A stretch of 64,000 bases of DNA, from contig VIIQ02000001.1 in NCBI GenBank assembly GCA_007449985.2, forward strand, positions 1-64,000. Reading direction: 5' to 3'. The position numbers were made by a program, and so were the translations under genes. Below the pieces are notes generated by a model. The model was not told where the DNA came from, ran no database searches, and was given only the letters and a program-made list of their open reading frames with translations. The stretch is from Desmodesmus armatus. Taxonomy: Eukaryota > Chlorophyta > Chlorophyceae > Sphaeropleales > Scenedesmaceae. Positions 22,782-34,607 of the stretch are shown piece after piece (the stretch's first letter is position 1; each line of letters starts with the position of its first letter).

Positions 22782-25702
22782 TTTCTTTGGCTCCCAGTAC
22801 TTGCTCTGAATGAGGTGGATCCGATGTGTGGCTGTGTGGTGCGCTGCATCCATCATCGGATGCGCATTGTATGTTGTGAGAGGGTGCTGCCGCCTCTCGG
22901 CAGCACCAGCCAAAATGTTCAAATGTTCAAATTCAAACTGAGACTGACCACGCCCTTCCAAGGGCGTTGACTCAGTGATGTTGAGTTTACTGCGACTGAC
23001 GGCTGCTACATGGCCGTTACTATTCCTTCCATGTCCACGCCAATTAGCTTTGCTAGCACTACGTTTGAATTTTCACAGGGCATGCGCTGCACTGCCAGTG
23101 AGGTGACCTCAGGTGCCACCCAGCCTGGGCCGGAGGGCATTTTGTCACATGGTGTTTCGTGGGCGGGCAGGACTGCTGCAGTGTCGTGGCTTGTTGTCAT
23201 GCTTACGTGGGCGAGCGCCGAGTGCAGCATTCTCTGCGCGGCAATCGGCACCCTTTTGTCTTTCTACATAGCACGGTACTACCTGGCAGGCTGCACCCTC
23301 AGGCATAGTCTGGGGGCTGCATGATCAAAGACTGCAAACACTGTTTTCTAACACTGTTTGCCAAACTCGGAGTTTACAGCGGCACATGCATCAAACAATG
23401 CTTTGTGTCAGTGTGGCATTGTCATCTAATGGACTGCAGAGGCTTCGTTGTGTGGTAAGGGATGTGGTGTGGCCTCCTTTCGCCTCCAACACGGACTTCC
23501 AGTAGCTGGCATCCAGCTGCAGGATTTGCGCACGACCGTCGTTGTTACTTGGGGTTGTTGATTGATGAATGGCTGTTACCGTAACCAGTGGTTGATCGGA
23601 TCCTCAACATTTTGGAGTGCTGATGCTTACACCAGCCGTATGCTTTCGGCGTCAGCAACACTTTTTTGAGCTTCTGTGGCCATCGGAACTGTGCTGTCAG
23701 GATTGAGTTCCTCCCTGCTTGCATGCTGCTTCTGTCTTGGTTTGCCTGCTATGCCATGGAGAGCAGCTTTCAGGCTGTCTGCCTGCTGTCGAGGTTTTGC
23801 ACCAGCCCAGCACAACTCAGAGTTGTGCATTACTGCACAAGCCTTATTTTTGTTGCTGGGCTGTGTTGACTGTTGCCTGCATGCAGTGTTGTCACTCTGT
23901 GCTGATTGCTGGCCCTAGCAGTTGCTTGCTAGCAGCTGGGTTCAACTCAGCAGGCTGCACCGTGCAGCCAAGACATGTCCCATTTTTTCCAACACATGAG
24001 AGCCTCTGTTTGGTACACTGTTTTTTAGGTATACTGTTGCTTTTGGTACACTGTTGGTGCATTCATCGCAATATGCTTTGTTAGTGTAGCAATGTATGTT
24101 CAATGCATGAGGGGCTTTGTTTGTGGAGGTACAGGATGTGGGGGTGGCCTCCTTTTCCACCCTGTGCCACGGCAGGGGCTTGCAGTTGCTGGCAGCCAGT
24201 TGCAGAAACTTTTTGCACAGTGTGCACAACGGAATTGTTGTTTGATAGTCGCAACTGCCAATTGGCTGCCAGCAGTGCGCGGTGTGAAGGGGTAGCCTTG
24301 CAACAGCAGGGTGGGCAAGCTGGCTGGGCATTGACGTTGGCAGTGTGGCTTTGTTGTGGGAATGGGGTGGTGCTTCTAAACTTCTGGCAGATCTCAGCTC
24401 CTGTCTTCGCTTTCTCAAAGTTATGCATAGCCCGACATATGCCGAGTTTGCTTCGGGGCTTCGGGGCATGTGCGGGGCTTGCTTCGTGGCTTCTGTGGAG
24501 TGTTCCTCTTGTTGTTGGAGTGGTGATGCTGACACCAGCCTTTGATTCTTGGCATCAGCAATTCTTGTCTGAGCCACCGTGGCCTTTTCCCACCAACATT
24601 GAGGCAAAAGGATTGAGTTCTGCTGCATATGTGTGGGATGTCTGTTCAATCTGCCTGCCACCATGCATGATGCAACGATGCACAGGCGGTTCTGCCTTCC
24701 ATCTGAATCTGTCTGAGGCCACTTATGCACCAGCTCAACACAACTCAGACTTGTGTAGTACTGCACACGCGTCACTTGGTTGCAGGACTGTGTTGACTCT
24801 TGCTCGCATGACAGAGCTAATGCCGCCTCACCCCTGTCACTTTGTGCTGCTAGCAAGTTGCAGGCGCTGCCAGGATGCCCGCTAGCAGCTGTGTTGCAGC
24901 ACTGTGCAGCAGAGATATGCATGTTCTTTCTTTGCAACACACGAGAGCCTCTGAGTCTGTGGCAGGTGCATCTGTTGCACCTTGAAGCCTTGGTTGCAGT
25001 CAATGTGTGGCACTATGTTTGCATGCCAGTTCTCCCGATTTCGATGCAGCCAGTGGTTTTGCTGTTGTTGTGCCCGGCACGAAAGTTTCGTGAGTGTCCT
25101 AGCCTAGTGTCCTAGTGGGAGCCTCCCCCACACTGTTCCAAGGTCATACCGGGTTGAGGCCAGAAAGACTCCAAGGTCACTGTATTTCTTGCTGTCACGG
25201 TACCTGTGAGAGGCCCTCTCACAATGATTATGACAGTGCCAGGATGGAGGCAGCACTGGAAGACTGCGGTTGAGCTTCACTCCACTCCAGATGCGGGCTG
25301 TAGGGAGGCCTCAAAACCAGCCCTCTCCAGGGGGCTTGGTGCTGCTGGTTGGTGGGACGGGACAGCTGTTCACCCTGGTTTCTGCCGGCCTGCAGCTTGC
25401 AACAGTACTACTAGTACTTGTGGCCAGCTGTCACACGGTGTGTGCCCAGTAGGTCAGTATCGTTGAATATCTGTCAGGAGCTCGAGCTGCGTTGGGCGGT
25501 TGTGCGCACCATGCTTTGTTGCATGGCGGGAGTAATGTTGCGAGCCACATGATCTGTAACTGCATGTATCTGTCAATGCCAGCGCAAGTGCTGTAGTCGC
25601 GCTCAGAGCTCACTGGTAGTGGGGGCCATGGGGCATCTTGATGCTGCCATGGCAAAAAAATTTCAATGGGTTTCTGGTGTGGGCCATTGCACCTCTGGTG
25701 AT

Positions 25703-26964
25703 TTAACCCTTTACCTGCCGGACTACTAGATATAGTAGCAGCCCAAAAACGCCTTTCTGGCTCTAGCTACGCCTGCAGCAAGCTTCAGCAAGGGACCTTG
25801 GGTGTGCAGAACCCCTATGGCAGGGCCTACGCTGGGGTGGGCTTGCTGGCCCCAAAGCTTCTCTCTACGTGTGATAGGGGTGTGAGAGCTCGCCAGGGAC
25901 TCTGGAAAGGCATTGCCTGGCAGTCTGGAGATGCTTGAAGTACAGCCTGGCCGCACTGTAAGTGTTCCTTATAGTGACTTGGACCTTCCAGGTTGCGCGT
26001 ACAGGAAGCTGTGCTGATAAAACCATTGCAAAAGACAAGAAAGAGCCCGGGAACCTCCTCGTTGACTTTCCAGGCGCAACCGCTCCGAAAGGCCTCAAAG
26101 TGACACCTTCGAAACCACAAACGTCATTGCGAGAGTTTTGGATGCTTCGTGCGCTGTATTATGGCTGCACGGTATCCTAGAGGTTGCCATCTACTGCTCC
26201 AGTCATAGGGTACGCGTTAGGACTGTCGGGCAGGGCTGCAAATCACACCAAACAGCATCTGCAGTCCTATCAAGATCGGTTGAACACAGTTCAGGCCCTG
26301 GGGCGCTAGTGGTCAAAACTCTGCCCTGCTGCCTGCAGACTGCGTGTCACAGCACAGAGGGCAACTTGGAGAGCCGCTGCAACATTGTATGGTCTTTTCA
26401 AAAAATCATATCCTCCTACGCATAGCCTTCCCGGTTGTATGCTGCCCTGTACGCCCAAACGATCCCAACAGCTTCGATCTTGCGTTGGCAAACATAGACT
26501 GGGTTCCCGTTGTAAGCGAGATCGCCAAATTATAGTGTAGTAATGTGTATAGAATAAATTCTGATTTGATAGGCATCAGTCTCGCGGTGCGATGCAAGTT
26601 GTATGTGAACAGATCTGTGGTGTGCTGCTGCTGCACTGCCAGCTGCCCGAGAGCACCGAGTCCTGAAGCTTTTGGTATGCAAATCAACCTTTTGGGTGGT
26701 AAGTATGACTTTTATGCAGAAGGCAGAACAACTGCTGCCACTCTGTCACTACCACTCCCGTCTGCAGCCCAAAACCCTGGTTTTAGAAATTGAGGGGTGG
26801 CCCGGGGTCTGGAGCAGACCACACTCTGCCAAGGGTTGACTTGTGTACTGAAGAAAAGGCTACCAAATTTGTAGACCGATGGGGCTCCTGTGGGCAAAGT
26901 TATGCAAGTTTGGGCATTTTTGGCCCTTGGAATTAATTTGTACTGCTGGCAGGTAAAGGGTTAA
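25703..26964. mobile_element. piggyBac-like element, non-autonomous or decayed
   Basis: TTAA target duplications (25703-25706 and 26961-26964) enclose 1254 bp whose ends are perfect 13-bp inverted repeats, CCCTTTACCTGCC. TTAA duplication with CCC-initial termini is diagnostic of the piggyBac superfamily. No recognisable transposase is inside; the open frames are short and unlike the family. The paralogous site in block B near 17300 (GGTGATGACAAACAACC) lacks the element, so it inserted after the blocks duplicated. Confidence 0.85.
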
Positions 26965-27090
26965 AAAACCATTCATAAGTCAGAGTACCACCGCCTTCAG
27001 GGCTTGGAGAATGAGACTCCCAAGCACGGCCAGGTGGCACCCAGCCATCACTCATCAGCACATCTGCTGATCGGCAGGCTTTTCTCATGC

Positions 27091-27537
27091 CTGGAACCAC
27101 CAAATGCAATGCACATGGCGCGTTGCTGACCGCGGTCAAACTCGGGGCTTGCGCTCGCGGTTCAAAGCACGGGCACAGAATGTCTTCATTGCGTCTCTAC
27201 ATCCAAGGCATCATATGTGCTGTCACCAGAGACATTTACAGCAATCGCGCTGATTCCAACCGTCATCCGACGTCATCGCAACCTTCACGATGATGGGCAA
27301 GAGCGTTGCAACCCCCTCCTTGCACGAGCCATTCATCACGGACGACGCGCCAGCTGCAGGCAAGCGCCGGCACACACACCGGAGCGGATGATGCTGTACT
27401 GCTGTTGTAGCAGTTGACGGTGCTGTTGTGCATCCTGTGCGCGCACTACGTGCCTCAAAAGCCCACCAGCATGTCCCGCCAGCACGTAACAGTCACCACA
27501 CTGAGTCCAAGGTACATCTCACGCCCCCTCACACCAC
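27091..27537. other. region upstream of LRR gene
   Basis: No complete exon could be proven. A short ATG frame at 27291 could be a first exon, but its splice phase does not join the LRR frame. The CAG at 27578-27580 is a plausible acceptor for an upstream exon. Confidence 0.4.
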
Positions 27538-29274
27538 ATGCTGTCTCATATGCACACACCCTTCCACCACCGTGACGCAGGTGCCCTTCAGCTCACCAAG
27601 GAGCTTCTGGTGAAGGTGCTGGCACTGGCAAGCCAGAAGGACCGCCTGGCGTCCTTCGCCCTGGTCAGCACAGCATGGCACGCAGCAGCAGTGGCAGCCT
27701 CCAGCAAGCTGTCCCTATTCGGCCGCAGCCCTGAAAAGCTGCCTAGCCTGCTGTCATACCTCCGCAAGCATGGCAGGCATGTGTCGCAGCTCTCTGTGCT
27801 GTCAGCCATAGGAGTAGCTGCTGCTCCCCTGAGCCTGTTGCAGCCGCTGCCTGCTAGCTGCAGCAAGGTGCAGGTCCTGCAACTCAACAGGTGCCATGTG
27901 GACCTTGCAAGTGTGCTGAACAGCTTGCCTGCACTCACCCGGCTGAACATGTCCGACATCAGCACATTTCCTGCAGTACCAGCCGGCCTGGGGGCACTGT
28001 CACAGCTGACAGCACTGCAGCACCTGAAGTGTGGCGTGAAGGAGTCTCAGGCTGGGGTAATCTTCCCCGCACTGTCACAGCTGACAGCACACCTCACCAG
28101 CCTTACGCACCTCTACCTTGCTCACTTCCAAGTGAACCAGCAAGCTGTCAACGGGTTGCACCGCCTGAAGAACCTGCTGGAATGCAGCTTCGGTGCGTCC
28201 GGACGCATGCAGGGTCCCCCAATCCTTTTCCCCGGCTTTTCAGACAGATTGCTGACTCCGAAAGCACTGGGGGCTGTGTCAGGGCTGAAGCACCTTACCC
28301 TCCTCAGCTTCACACGTTCAGATGATGTCAGCAGAACCACAGCGCCAGGTCTCAGCACACTTACAGCACTCAGAGACCTCAGTGTCATGGACTGCGGCAG
28401 ATTCATACCCGCAGGGTTCCTGGAGCAGATGACTGCGCTCACTCGGCTGCACCTTCAAGACTCGAATGTCGTGCTGGTGCAGCTGCTGCAGGTCCTGCCG
28501 CACCTACAGCAGCTTGAGCAGTTCACCCTATGCCGTGTGCACAGCGGTGTGATCTTCCAGCCCCCTGCTCCCACTGAGTATGCAGCCCTGACAGCTAGCA
28601 GCAAGCTGCAGGAGTTTGAATTTGTCCGGGGGCCTACACCGAACGACGCACTCTACCTGCCCCTCGGATCCTGGGCTGCTATGTTCAGTAGCAGCAAGCA
28701 GCTGACAGTGGTGACAAAGCTCGCCTTCAGTACTGATGCTCGGGGCAGTGACTGGACACACAGAGATATAACCCTGGGCACTCCAGAGCTGCGGGCCATA
28801 GCAGGGAGCTGCCCAGCGCTCAAGTCCCTGCTGGCTCGCGGCTGTGTGCAGCCAGACGCAGACTGGTCAGCACTACAGCAGCTGCAGCACCTTACCCAAT
28901 TGACAGTCAGCCATGTGAGTGATGCTGGTGCAGGGCGCTTGGCTACCCTGGTGCAGCTCAGCAGCTTGTCGGTAGTGATGCCTGGCAGCAGCGTCAGCAT
29001 GTCAGGCATGCAGCAGCTGACAGCGCTGAAGAGCTTGACATATCTCAAGGTGGAGAGCAGCGACAGTGATTGGCCAAGGGGTGGGTGGGTGTACACCAAC
29101 AATGATGCGCACGCAATGAGGTGTTTGAGTAATTGTGCGCATCAGAATGAGTGCTTGAGCAGCAGAACAAGTACCTCACACTTGATGTATCAGCATGTTG
29201 CTATTCCGTGTTTGAGTAAAAGCGGGGCTGTCAGTCTGACAAAGTCTGCAGCATCCATGGACTGCATTCAGTAG
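27538..29274 (+). CDS. F-box-like leucine-rich-repeat protein
   Basis: A 578-codon open frame. Residues about 15-60 (ALQLTKELLVKVLALASQ, then ASFALVSTAWHAAAVAA) look like an F-box: a Leu-rich helix followed by the S-x-W-x-x-A signature. The rest holds irregular leucine-rich repeats, e.g. LPALTRLNMSDIS, LTSLTHLYLAHF, LTALRDLSVMDCG, LTALKSLTYLKVES. F-box/LRR proteins usually serve as substrate adaptors of SCF ubiquitin ligases. The start is uncertain because an acceptor-like CAG lies at 27578-27580 and translation could begin in an upstream exon. The last 60 residues after SDSDWPRG lose LRR character, so an intron may begin near 29082 (GTGGGT). A TGTAA signal follows at 29750. Confidence 0.7.
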   Translation: MLSHMHTPFHHRDAGALQLTKELLVKVLALASQKDRLASFALVSTAWHAAAVAASSKLSLFGRSPEKLPSLLSYLRKHGRHVSQLSVLSAIGVAAAPLSLLQPLPASCSKVQVLQLNRCHVDLASVLNSLPALTRLNMSDISTFPAVPAGLGALSQLTALQHLKCGVKESQAGVIFPALSQLTAHLTSLTHLYLAHFQVNQQAVNGLHRLKNLLECSFGASGRMQGPPILFPGFSDRLLTPKALGAVSGLKHLTLLSFTRSDDVSRTTAPGLSTLTALRDLSVMDCGRFIPAGFLEQMTALTRLHLQDSNVVLVQLLQVLPHLQQLEQFTLCRVHSGVIFQPPAPTEYAALTASSKLQEFEFVRGPTPNDALYLPLGSWAAMFSSSKQLTVVTKLAFSTDARGSDWTHRDITLGTPELRAIAGSCPALKSLLARGCVQPDADWSALQQLQHLTQLTVSHVSDAGAGRLATLVQLSSLSVVMPGSSVSMSGMQQLTALKSLTYLKVESSDSDWPRGGWVYTNNDAHAMRCLSNCAHQNECLSSRTSTSHLMYQHVAIPCLSKSGAVSLTKSAASMDCIQ

Positions 29275-30163
29275 GGGGACAGTCATGATGATGTGAGCAC
29301 ATGAGTGCATGGGGATGTGTGTGACCACATGGGGTCGCCTGCACCAAGGGTGAGTCAGCACACCAACAGGCTCACCCTGACCCTGAATTGTCTCACAAGG
29401 CTTACAATTTGGGGACTCCTTGGCGGCCAATGCATGCCTGAACCTACCTGCTGCTGCTGCTGTTCTGTTGCTGCCGTCCCTGTCCTTCTGCCGCACAATG
29501 TCAACAGGCAGCACGTGGTTCCCCGTGGGGCCCTGATGTGTGGATACAAGTCCAGGGCAGTAAGAGCGCTGGCACTGCCTCTGGCCCATTTGGTGGGACC
29601 ACATGGGCTAGGGCCCTGCTGGTAGCTTCAGTGGGTTTGGTGCGTCTAGATGAACTGGCACGTGCCAGCCAGGCCTGCAGGGCCCATTCCAATGGACCAG
29701 TGCAGAAGCACCAACAGCCTGCCGACCAAGGTCCCCAGTGCAGCGCACCTGTAAATCTTGATTGACACTCAGTGAGGCTCACGTTGGTACTTATCTGTGA
29801 AACGTTGCTGGCTGGGAGTTTGCTGGCTTTGCAATGCAGAGGGTTGAGTTGTACGACCTTAACGGTTGATGGTGCTATTGGATTTTGAGCTTGAATGCCT
29901 CTGGTGCCCTGGGGTGGCTGTCAGCATGCTTTGCAGATTGAGGCGAGTATTGTCATGATCTCTGTCAGCATTTTAGTGGCACTTATTGGGTTCTGAGGAC
30001 AGGGTGTGCTGTATGCGGGATTTGCTGGCTTGTTTGGACTTCATATGGCCAAGCTGTTTTGTAAGCAACTTTGCACATGTGGGCAAGATTTGCTGGCAGC
30101 AAGCAAGATTGTGAACTGCTGGCAGCTGGGTCTGGATCAAGCACATGTGTGCAGCCATCAGTG
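29275..30163. other. convergent 3' intergenic region
   Basis: Lies between the ends of the LRR gene and the GLG1-type gene. It contains 3'-UTR sequence and no recognisable gene. Confidence 0.6.
29750..29754 (+). terminator. putative polyadenylation signal TGTAA
   Basis: TGTAA is the common chlorophyte poly(A) signal. This one is about 480 bases past the LRR stop codon. Confidence 0.4.
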
Positions 30164-30168
30164 TTACA
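30164..30168 (-). terminator. putative polyadenylation signal TGTAA
   Basis: TGTAA on the - strand, about 456 bases past the stop codon of the GLG1-type gene. Confidence 0.4.
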
Positions 30169-30623
30169 CAGGGTCAACCTGCCTCCAGCTCTGCTTGAAA
30201 AAAGCAATCAATATGGAAACACACAGGTGACGGCGCAGATTGGCGGCAGATCAGTGCTGGGAGTGCAACTTGTCGCGAACTGTGCAGCGCTTGCACAGGA
30301 GCCACGAGCAAGAAGCATCTGCAGTGGTTGGTTGGCACTAGTGCCACTAGCTGAACACCAGCACCAGTTACCCTAAATGTCAACTGACCACCTCTCTGAT
30401 TGACTGCGATTTGAGACTTGCTGAGCGCGCCATCACAAAGCAGAAAGCTGCAGCTTGAGTATAGGGCAACACTGCCGCCTACGTATGTGCAAAACATACT
30501 TGCAGATGCATCACAGTCTATCAACCCTCCCGACCAAACAAATCACAAACACACAGAGGGGAGTACACACACCCATCAGCAACCAACAGAGACAGGGACA
30601 ACAAACACAACACAGCTGCTGGG

Positions 30624-33600
30624 TCACGCATCACCACTCTTGACATACTGCGTGTGCGGCCGGTCCACGCCAGCAAACCGGCGGTACAGCATGACCAGGC
30701 CGCCGGTGCTGACTAATATGAGGCTCATGATGCATGCAAGCGCGACCCAGCCCGTGACTGTGACGCTGCCTCCATCACGGCGGTAGGGATCCACCAGCAC
30801 AGACTCAAGCCCTGCAAGCAGCGTGAAAGCCAGCAGCAACACAGACCTGGTTAAGAGATGCACGAGGTGGGGTATGCTGTGTGGTTCCAGGTTGCAAGCG
30901 ATGGCCTCCAACATGATGGCCTTCAACATGAAAGCAGCAACACACATACCCAGCCTAAACCGTGCCTGTGCCACACCCTAGCCCTATATCCCCCCCCCCC
31001 CCACCCCACAAAACAAAATCTTGACCACGATCAGACTGCATGTCTCACCTGCAGCTCGCTGCAGCTCTGCGATTTTCTGCACCAGTGCCGAGGCAGACTC
31101 CGGGTACTGCAGGTACACCCTGCTGTCCTTGGGCGCAGCAATGAGCACCAGCTCACGGCACTTTGGCGTCAAGCCCTGCGACTGCACCAGCGCCTTGCTG
31201 AGGCACCTGCCCACCACACCGATTGTGAACATCGAGCCTGCACGCTTCACGGGACCCTGCAAGCAGGCGGCGAGGGACAGAGGCGGAAGCAGAGGCATGT
31301 CAGCAGGGCCCCATATGATGCAGTACATAGCAGACTCAAGCCGCATGTGGTCGCAAGACTTTTGATCGAAACAGGGAACGTGCTTACACCACACTGCTGT
31401 AAGGCAGGCGGGCTTGCACGCTCATAACCCGCCAAGCGCGGAACCCGGTGCTGTACGACCAACACTAACGTGCAGTGCAGCACACCAGATTAAATTTGGT
31501 TGCCGGGGGGGGGGGGGGGGCACACTCTAACAGCGCAGTGACGCCTGTGCTGGCTCGACCACCGCACCCACCTTAGGGCAGAACGCCTCCACGTCTTTGT
31601 CGCAGACGGCTGTGAGGCCTTGGTCCTGCTGGTAGTCCCACAGGGCAAAGCGCACAGCACGGCTCATCTCAGCCTGACAGGCGTCCGCTGCAGGGCACAC
31701 CACAGCAGGACGCCACAAGGGCAGAAAAACAGCCGCAATCTCAGACAATCCGCTAACCATGCAGTCTCTTAGCATGCAAGATAGGGACAACAAGCTGATG
31801 CATTGCAGGTGTGCAATGTAGGACATGTTGCAGACAGGCGGGAATGATGCAGTCACGAATGCACCACAGCATGTGCGCCATTTGTAGCTGGCAAAAACAC
31901 ACTGCCAACTGGTGCAGCTGCTTTTGCAGATGATGCAGTTCGTCCTCCCAGCCCCCGCGGCCCACCTGTTTGTGCGAAGTTCTCCACCAGGCACTTGAGG
32001 ACTGTGGCGTTGCCGTGCAGCCTGTTCTTGGCATCTGCACACAGGCGGTCGACATCCTTGCCACAATGCTCCAGCACGCCAACGTCGTACCTGCAATGAT
32101 CAAACAGCAAGTGCAGCACACAAGCGCGGTCAAGGCCTTGCAGGGCGTGCCCTGCTTGCTGCAACGACACATGCAGCAGCCCCTGGCCCCCTTGCAGGTT
32201 GCACAGCCTTGCCGTGCCAGACAACGTGCCGGGCAAATGTAATTCAAGAGTGACAACCTCCATAGGCATCCAGGAGCAAACCCCAAGCCCCACAACTGTG
32301 AACTGGCGGCTTCATCAGTGGCAGCTTGATCCTGCCGCACTGTGAGCGGGTTTCTTGGGTAACAATGCGATTCTAATTTGCAAACCGCTCACGGTGCGGC
32401 AGGATCAAGCTGCCAGCACAGCCACGGATGAAGCCTACGAACGCGCTCCCCTGTAACTGTACCAATACGCCATGTTTGTTGTGCGCATGCAGGCGACAGC
32501 CTATCATGGTGAAGCAGCAACAGCACACCACATGTGCTGTACAGCACAGTAGCTGTAGGATTGCTGGGAGTGTCAGCCAGCGCAACTACTGGACACAAAC
32601 ATCAGCAAGCGCCTCTTGCATACTGCTGCCAGGCACTCAACACTCCTAGTCATTGCGAAGCTGCACACGTAACCTTGTGTGTACCCTTCAGGCAGCTACC
32701 AGTGCACAAATGTTCAGCTGGGTGGTCCTACCTGTAGTCGTTCTTGACGACCTGCTGCCGCTTGGCCAGCTCGGCCCTGCACTCCTCCCCAAAGTTTGGC
32801 TGCGCCATGTTCTCCATGAGACACTTGATCACTCGCGCCTTGCCGGGCCTCACGTCCTGCAAGGCAGCAGCACCGGTGTATGACAGACATGCAGTCAATC
32901 TGTTGTGATGACTTAACGTAGTGCTGTCTCACCAGCATGAATTATACCTGCCAAACAAACTGTCGTACAAAACGAGGCTCTTGCCCACCTACAAGATGTT
33001 TGTGCTTGCCTGCCACGTGTTTTCTGCCCCCCAACCACCCCCTGACCATAAGTATGAGCTGCAGCACCTCACTGCTTCCCTTCCCCAGCCCCTTCCCAAA
33101 GCACAAAAAGGCATACCCAGGTGCAGGGTGCGCAGCATCTGCCACAACAACCCTGAGCTTCTATGTTACAGCACAGAAACACCTTGGGTCATGTACGCGG
33201 CCTACTCGTCAGTTGCGCCTTACCCCCGCGCCCCCTCCTCGCACCTTGCAGTACACCACCCTCTCCTCGCTGCACACTTTGGCCAGCTTGGGCCGCAGGC
33301 GGATGTCCCTGAACTCCACCGCCGAGAGCTTGTTCTCCTCCGCAGCGCAGCGCTCGCTCAAGAACTTGAGGTTGAAGCGCAAGCACGTGTGCACACGGCC
33401 CTCACCTGCATGGGTACATAAATCCAGGGGATAGAGCATGAACATGCATCATGAAGGTTAGGCTCCCAGGGCAAAGCCTTGTTCTGTGTGACACTTGCTG
33501 CACATACAGTGACTCAATCAGGTGCATCGTCAGTGTCAACATACTCACACCTACGCCCACCTGACAGGTCAGGCTGCACTCCCCCTGCAATATTGTACTC

Positions 33601-34572
33601 CCCCTGCACCATCCTACATACGTGCCTGCTGTGACGTCACCACATGTCAACCATGCGGAATTCAGATCTGCGTGCGCATACCATGGTAGGTATAAGCCAG
33701 CACACCAGAGCAAACCCTGTCGTACTACAGCCCTGCTCCTCCCTGTGCAGCCCGCACCTGGCTCAACGTCTTTGCAGTACTTGTCAACGTCCTGCCGGCA
33801 TGCCTCGGCCAAAATGACGTCATTTCTGAAGTCGGTCACCTCCATCAACTGATAGTAGAAAACCTCCTCCTGACACGCTGTGTTGGTGATGTTGTCCTGC
33901 TTGTCCTGCAGATCAGGCATGCACAAAAAAAGCGTCAGCACAACAACATAAAGCGTCAGGCATGACGGGAAGGCGGGTTGCGTTGTGTTGTGTTGTTGAT
34001 GTCGTTTGGCTTGTCCTGCAGTCCCCCTAAGGCGTCGGCACAACGACAGGCGGCACTCACCACAGGCTCGGCTACATCCAACAAGTCACGCAACGCACAG
34101 CCCCCCTCACCTGTAGGCACTGTGGCACGACCCCTCCACCCGCAAACACCTCAAAAACGGAGCTAACCGCAGACCCACAGACCCGACAAACATCCAACCA
34201 GAAACAAATTGCACAGCCCCTCACCTGTAGGCACTGCAGCACGACCCCTCCACCTGCAAAATCTCAAAAAAATGGAGCTAACCAGCAGACCCACAGACCC
34301 GAAAAACCATCCAGCATGTCGCACATTGCACAGCCCCTCTCACACGTAGGCACTGCAGCATGGCCCCTCTACCCGCAAAGATGCATAAATGATCAGTAAA
34401 ACCACAGGCGCCAAAAATCATTCACCAAATGCACAGCCGCTCACCTGTAGGCACTGCAGCACCACTCCTCCACAGGGCTGGCCGCTCTTGGTGTCACACA
34501 AGCCGCCACACAGCCTATTGATGTCGCTGGTGCAGGCAGAGTTGAGCCGCCAGTTCAACCGGTAGTCCTGTC

Positions 34573-34607
<35 letters not shown>

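Larger units (their letters stand above)
20284..25700. other. long non-coding tail of block C
   Basis: No gene recognised. It comprises shared downstream modules, a threefold local repeat and a SINE. The modules at 23280-23990 recur at 24090-25030 inside the same block, so block C has undergone an internal duplication. Confidence 0.55.
18041..27090. repeat. tandem paralogous block C
   Basis: The third block. It carries the only apparently intact zipper-protein gene, two copies each of the two longest downstream modules, a local triplication (21849-22265), a SINE (22525) and a piggyBac-like element (25707). Similarity to block B resumes after the element and fades around 27090. Confidence 0.65.
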
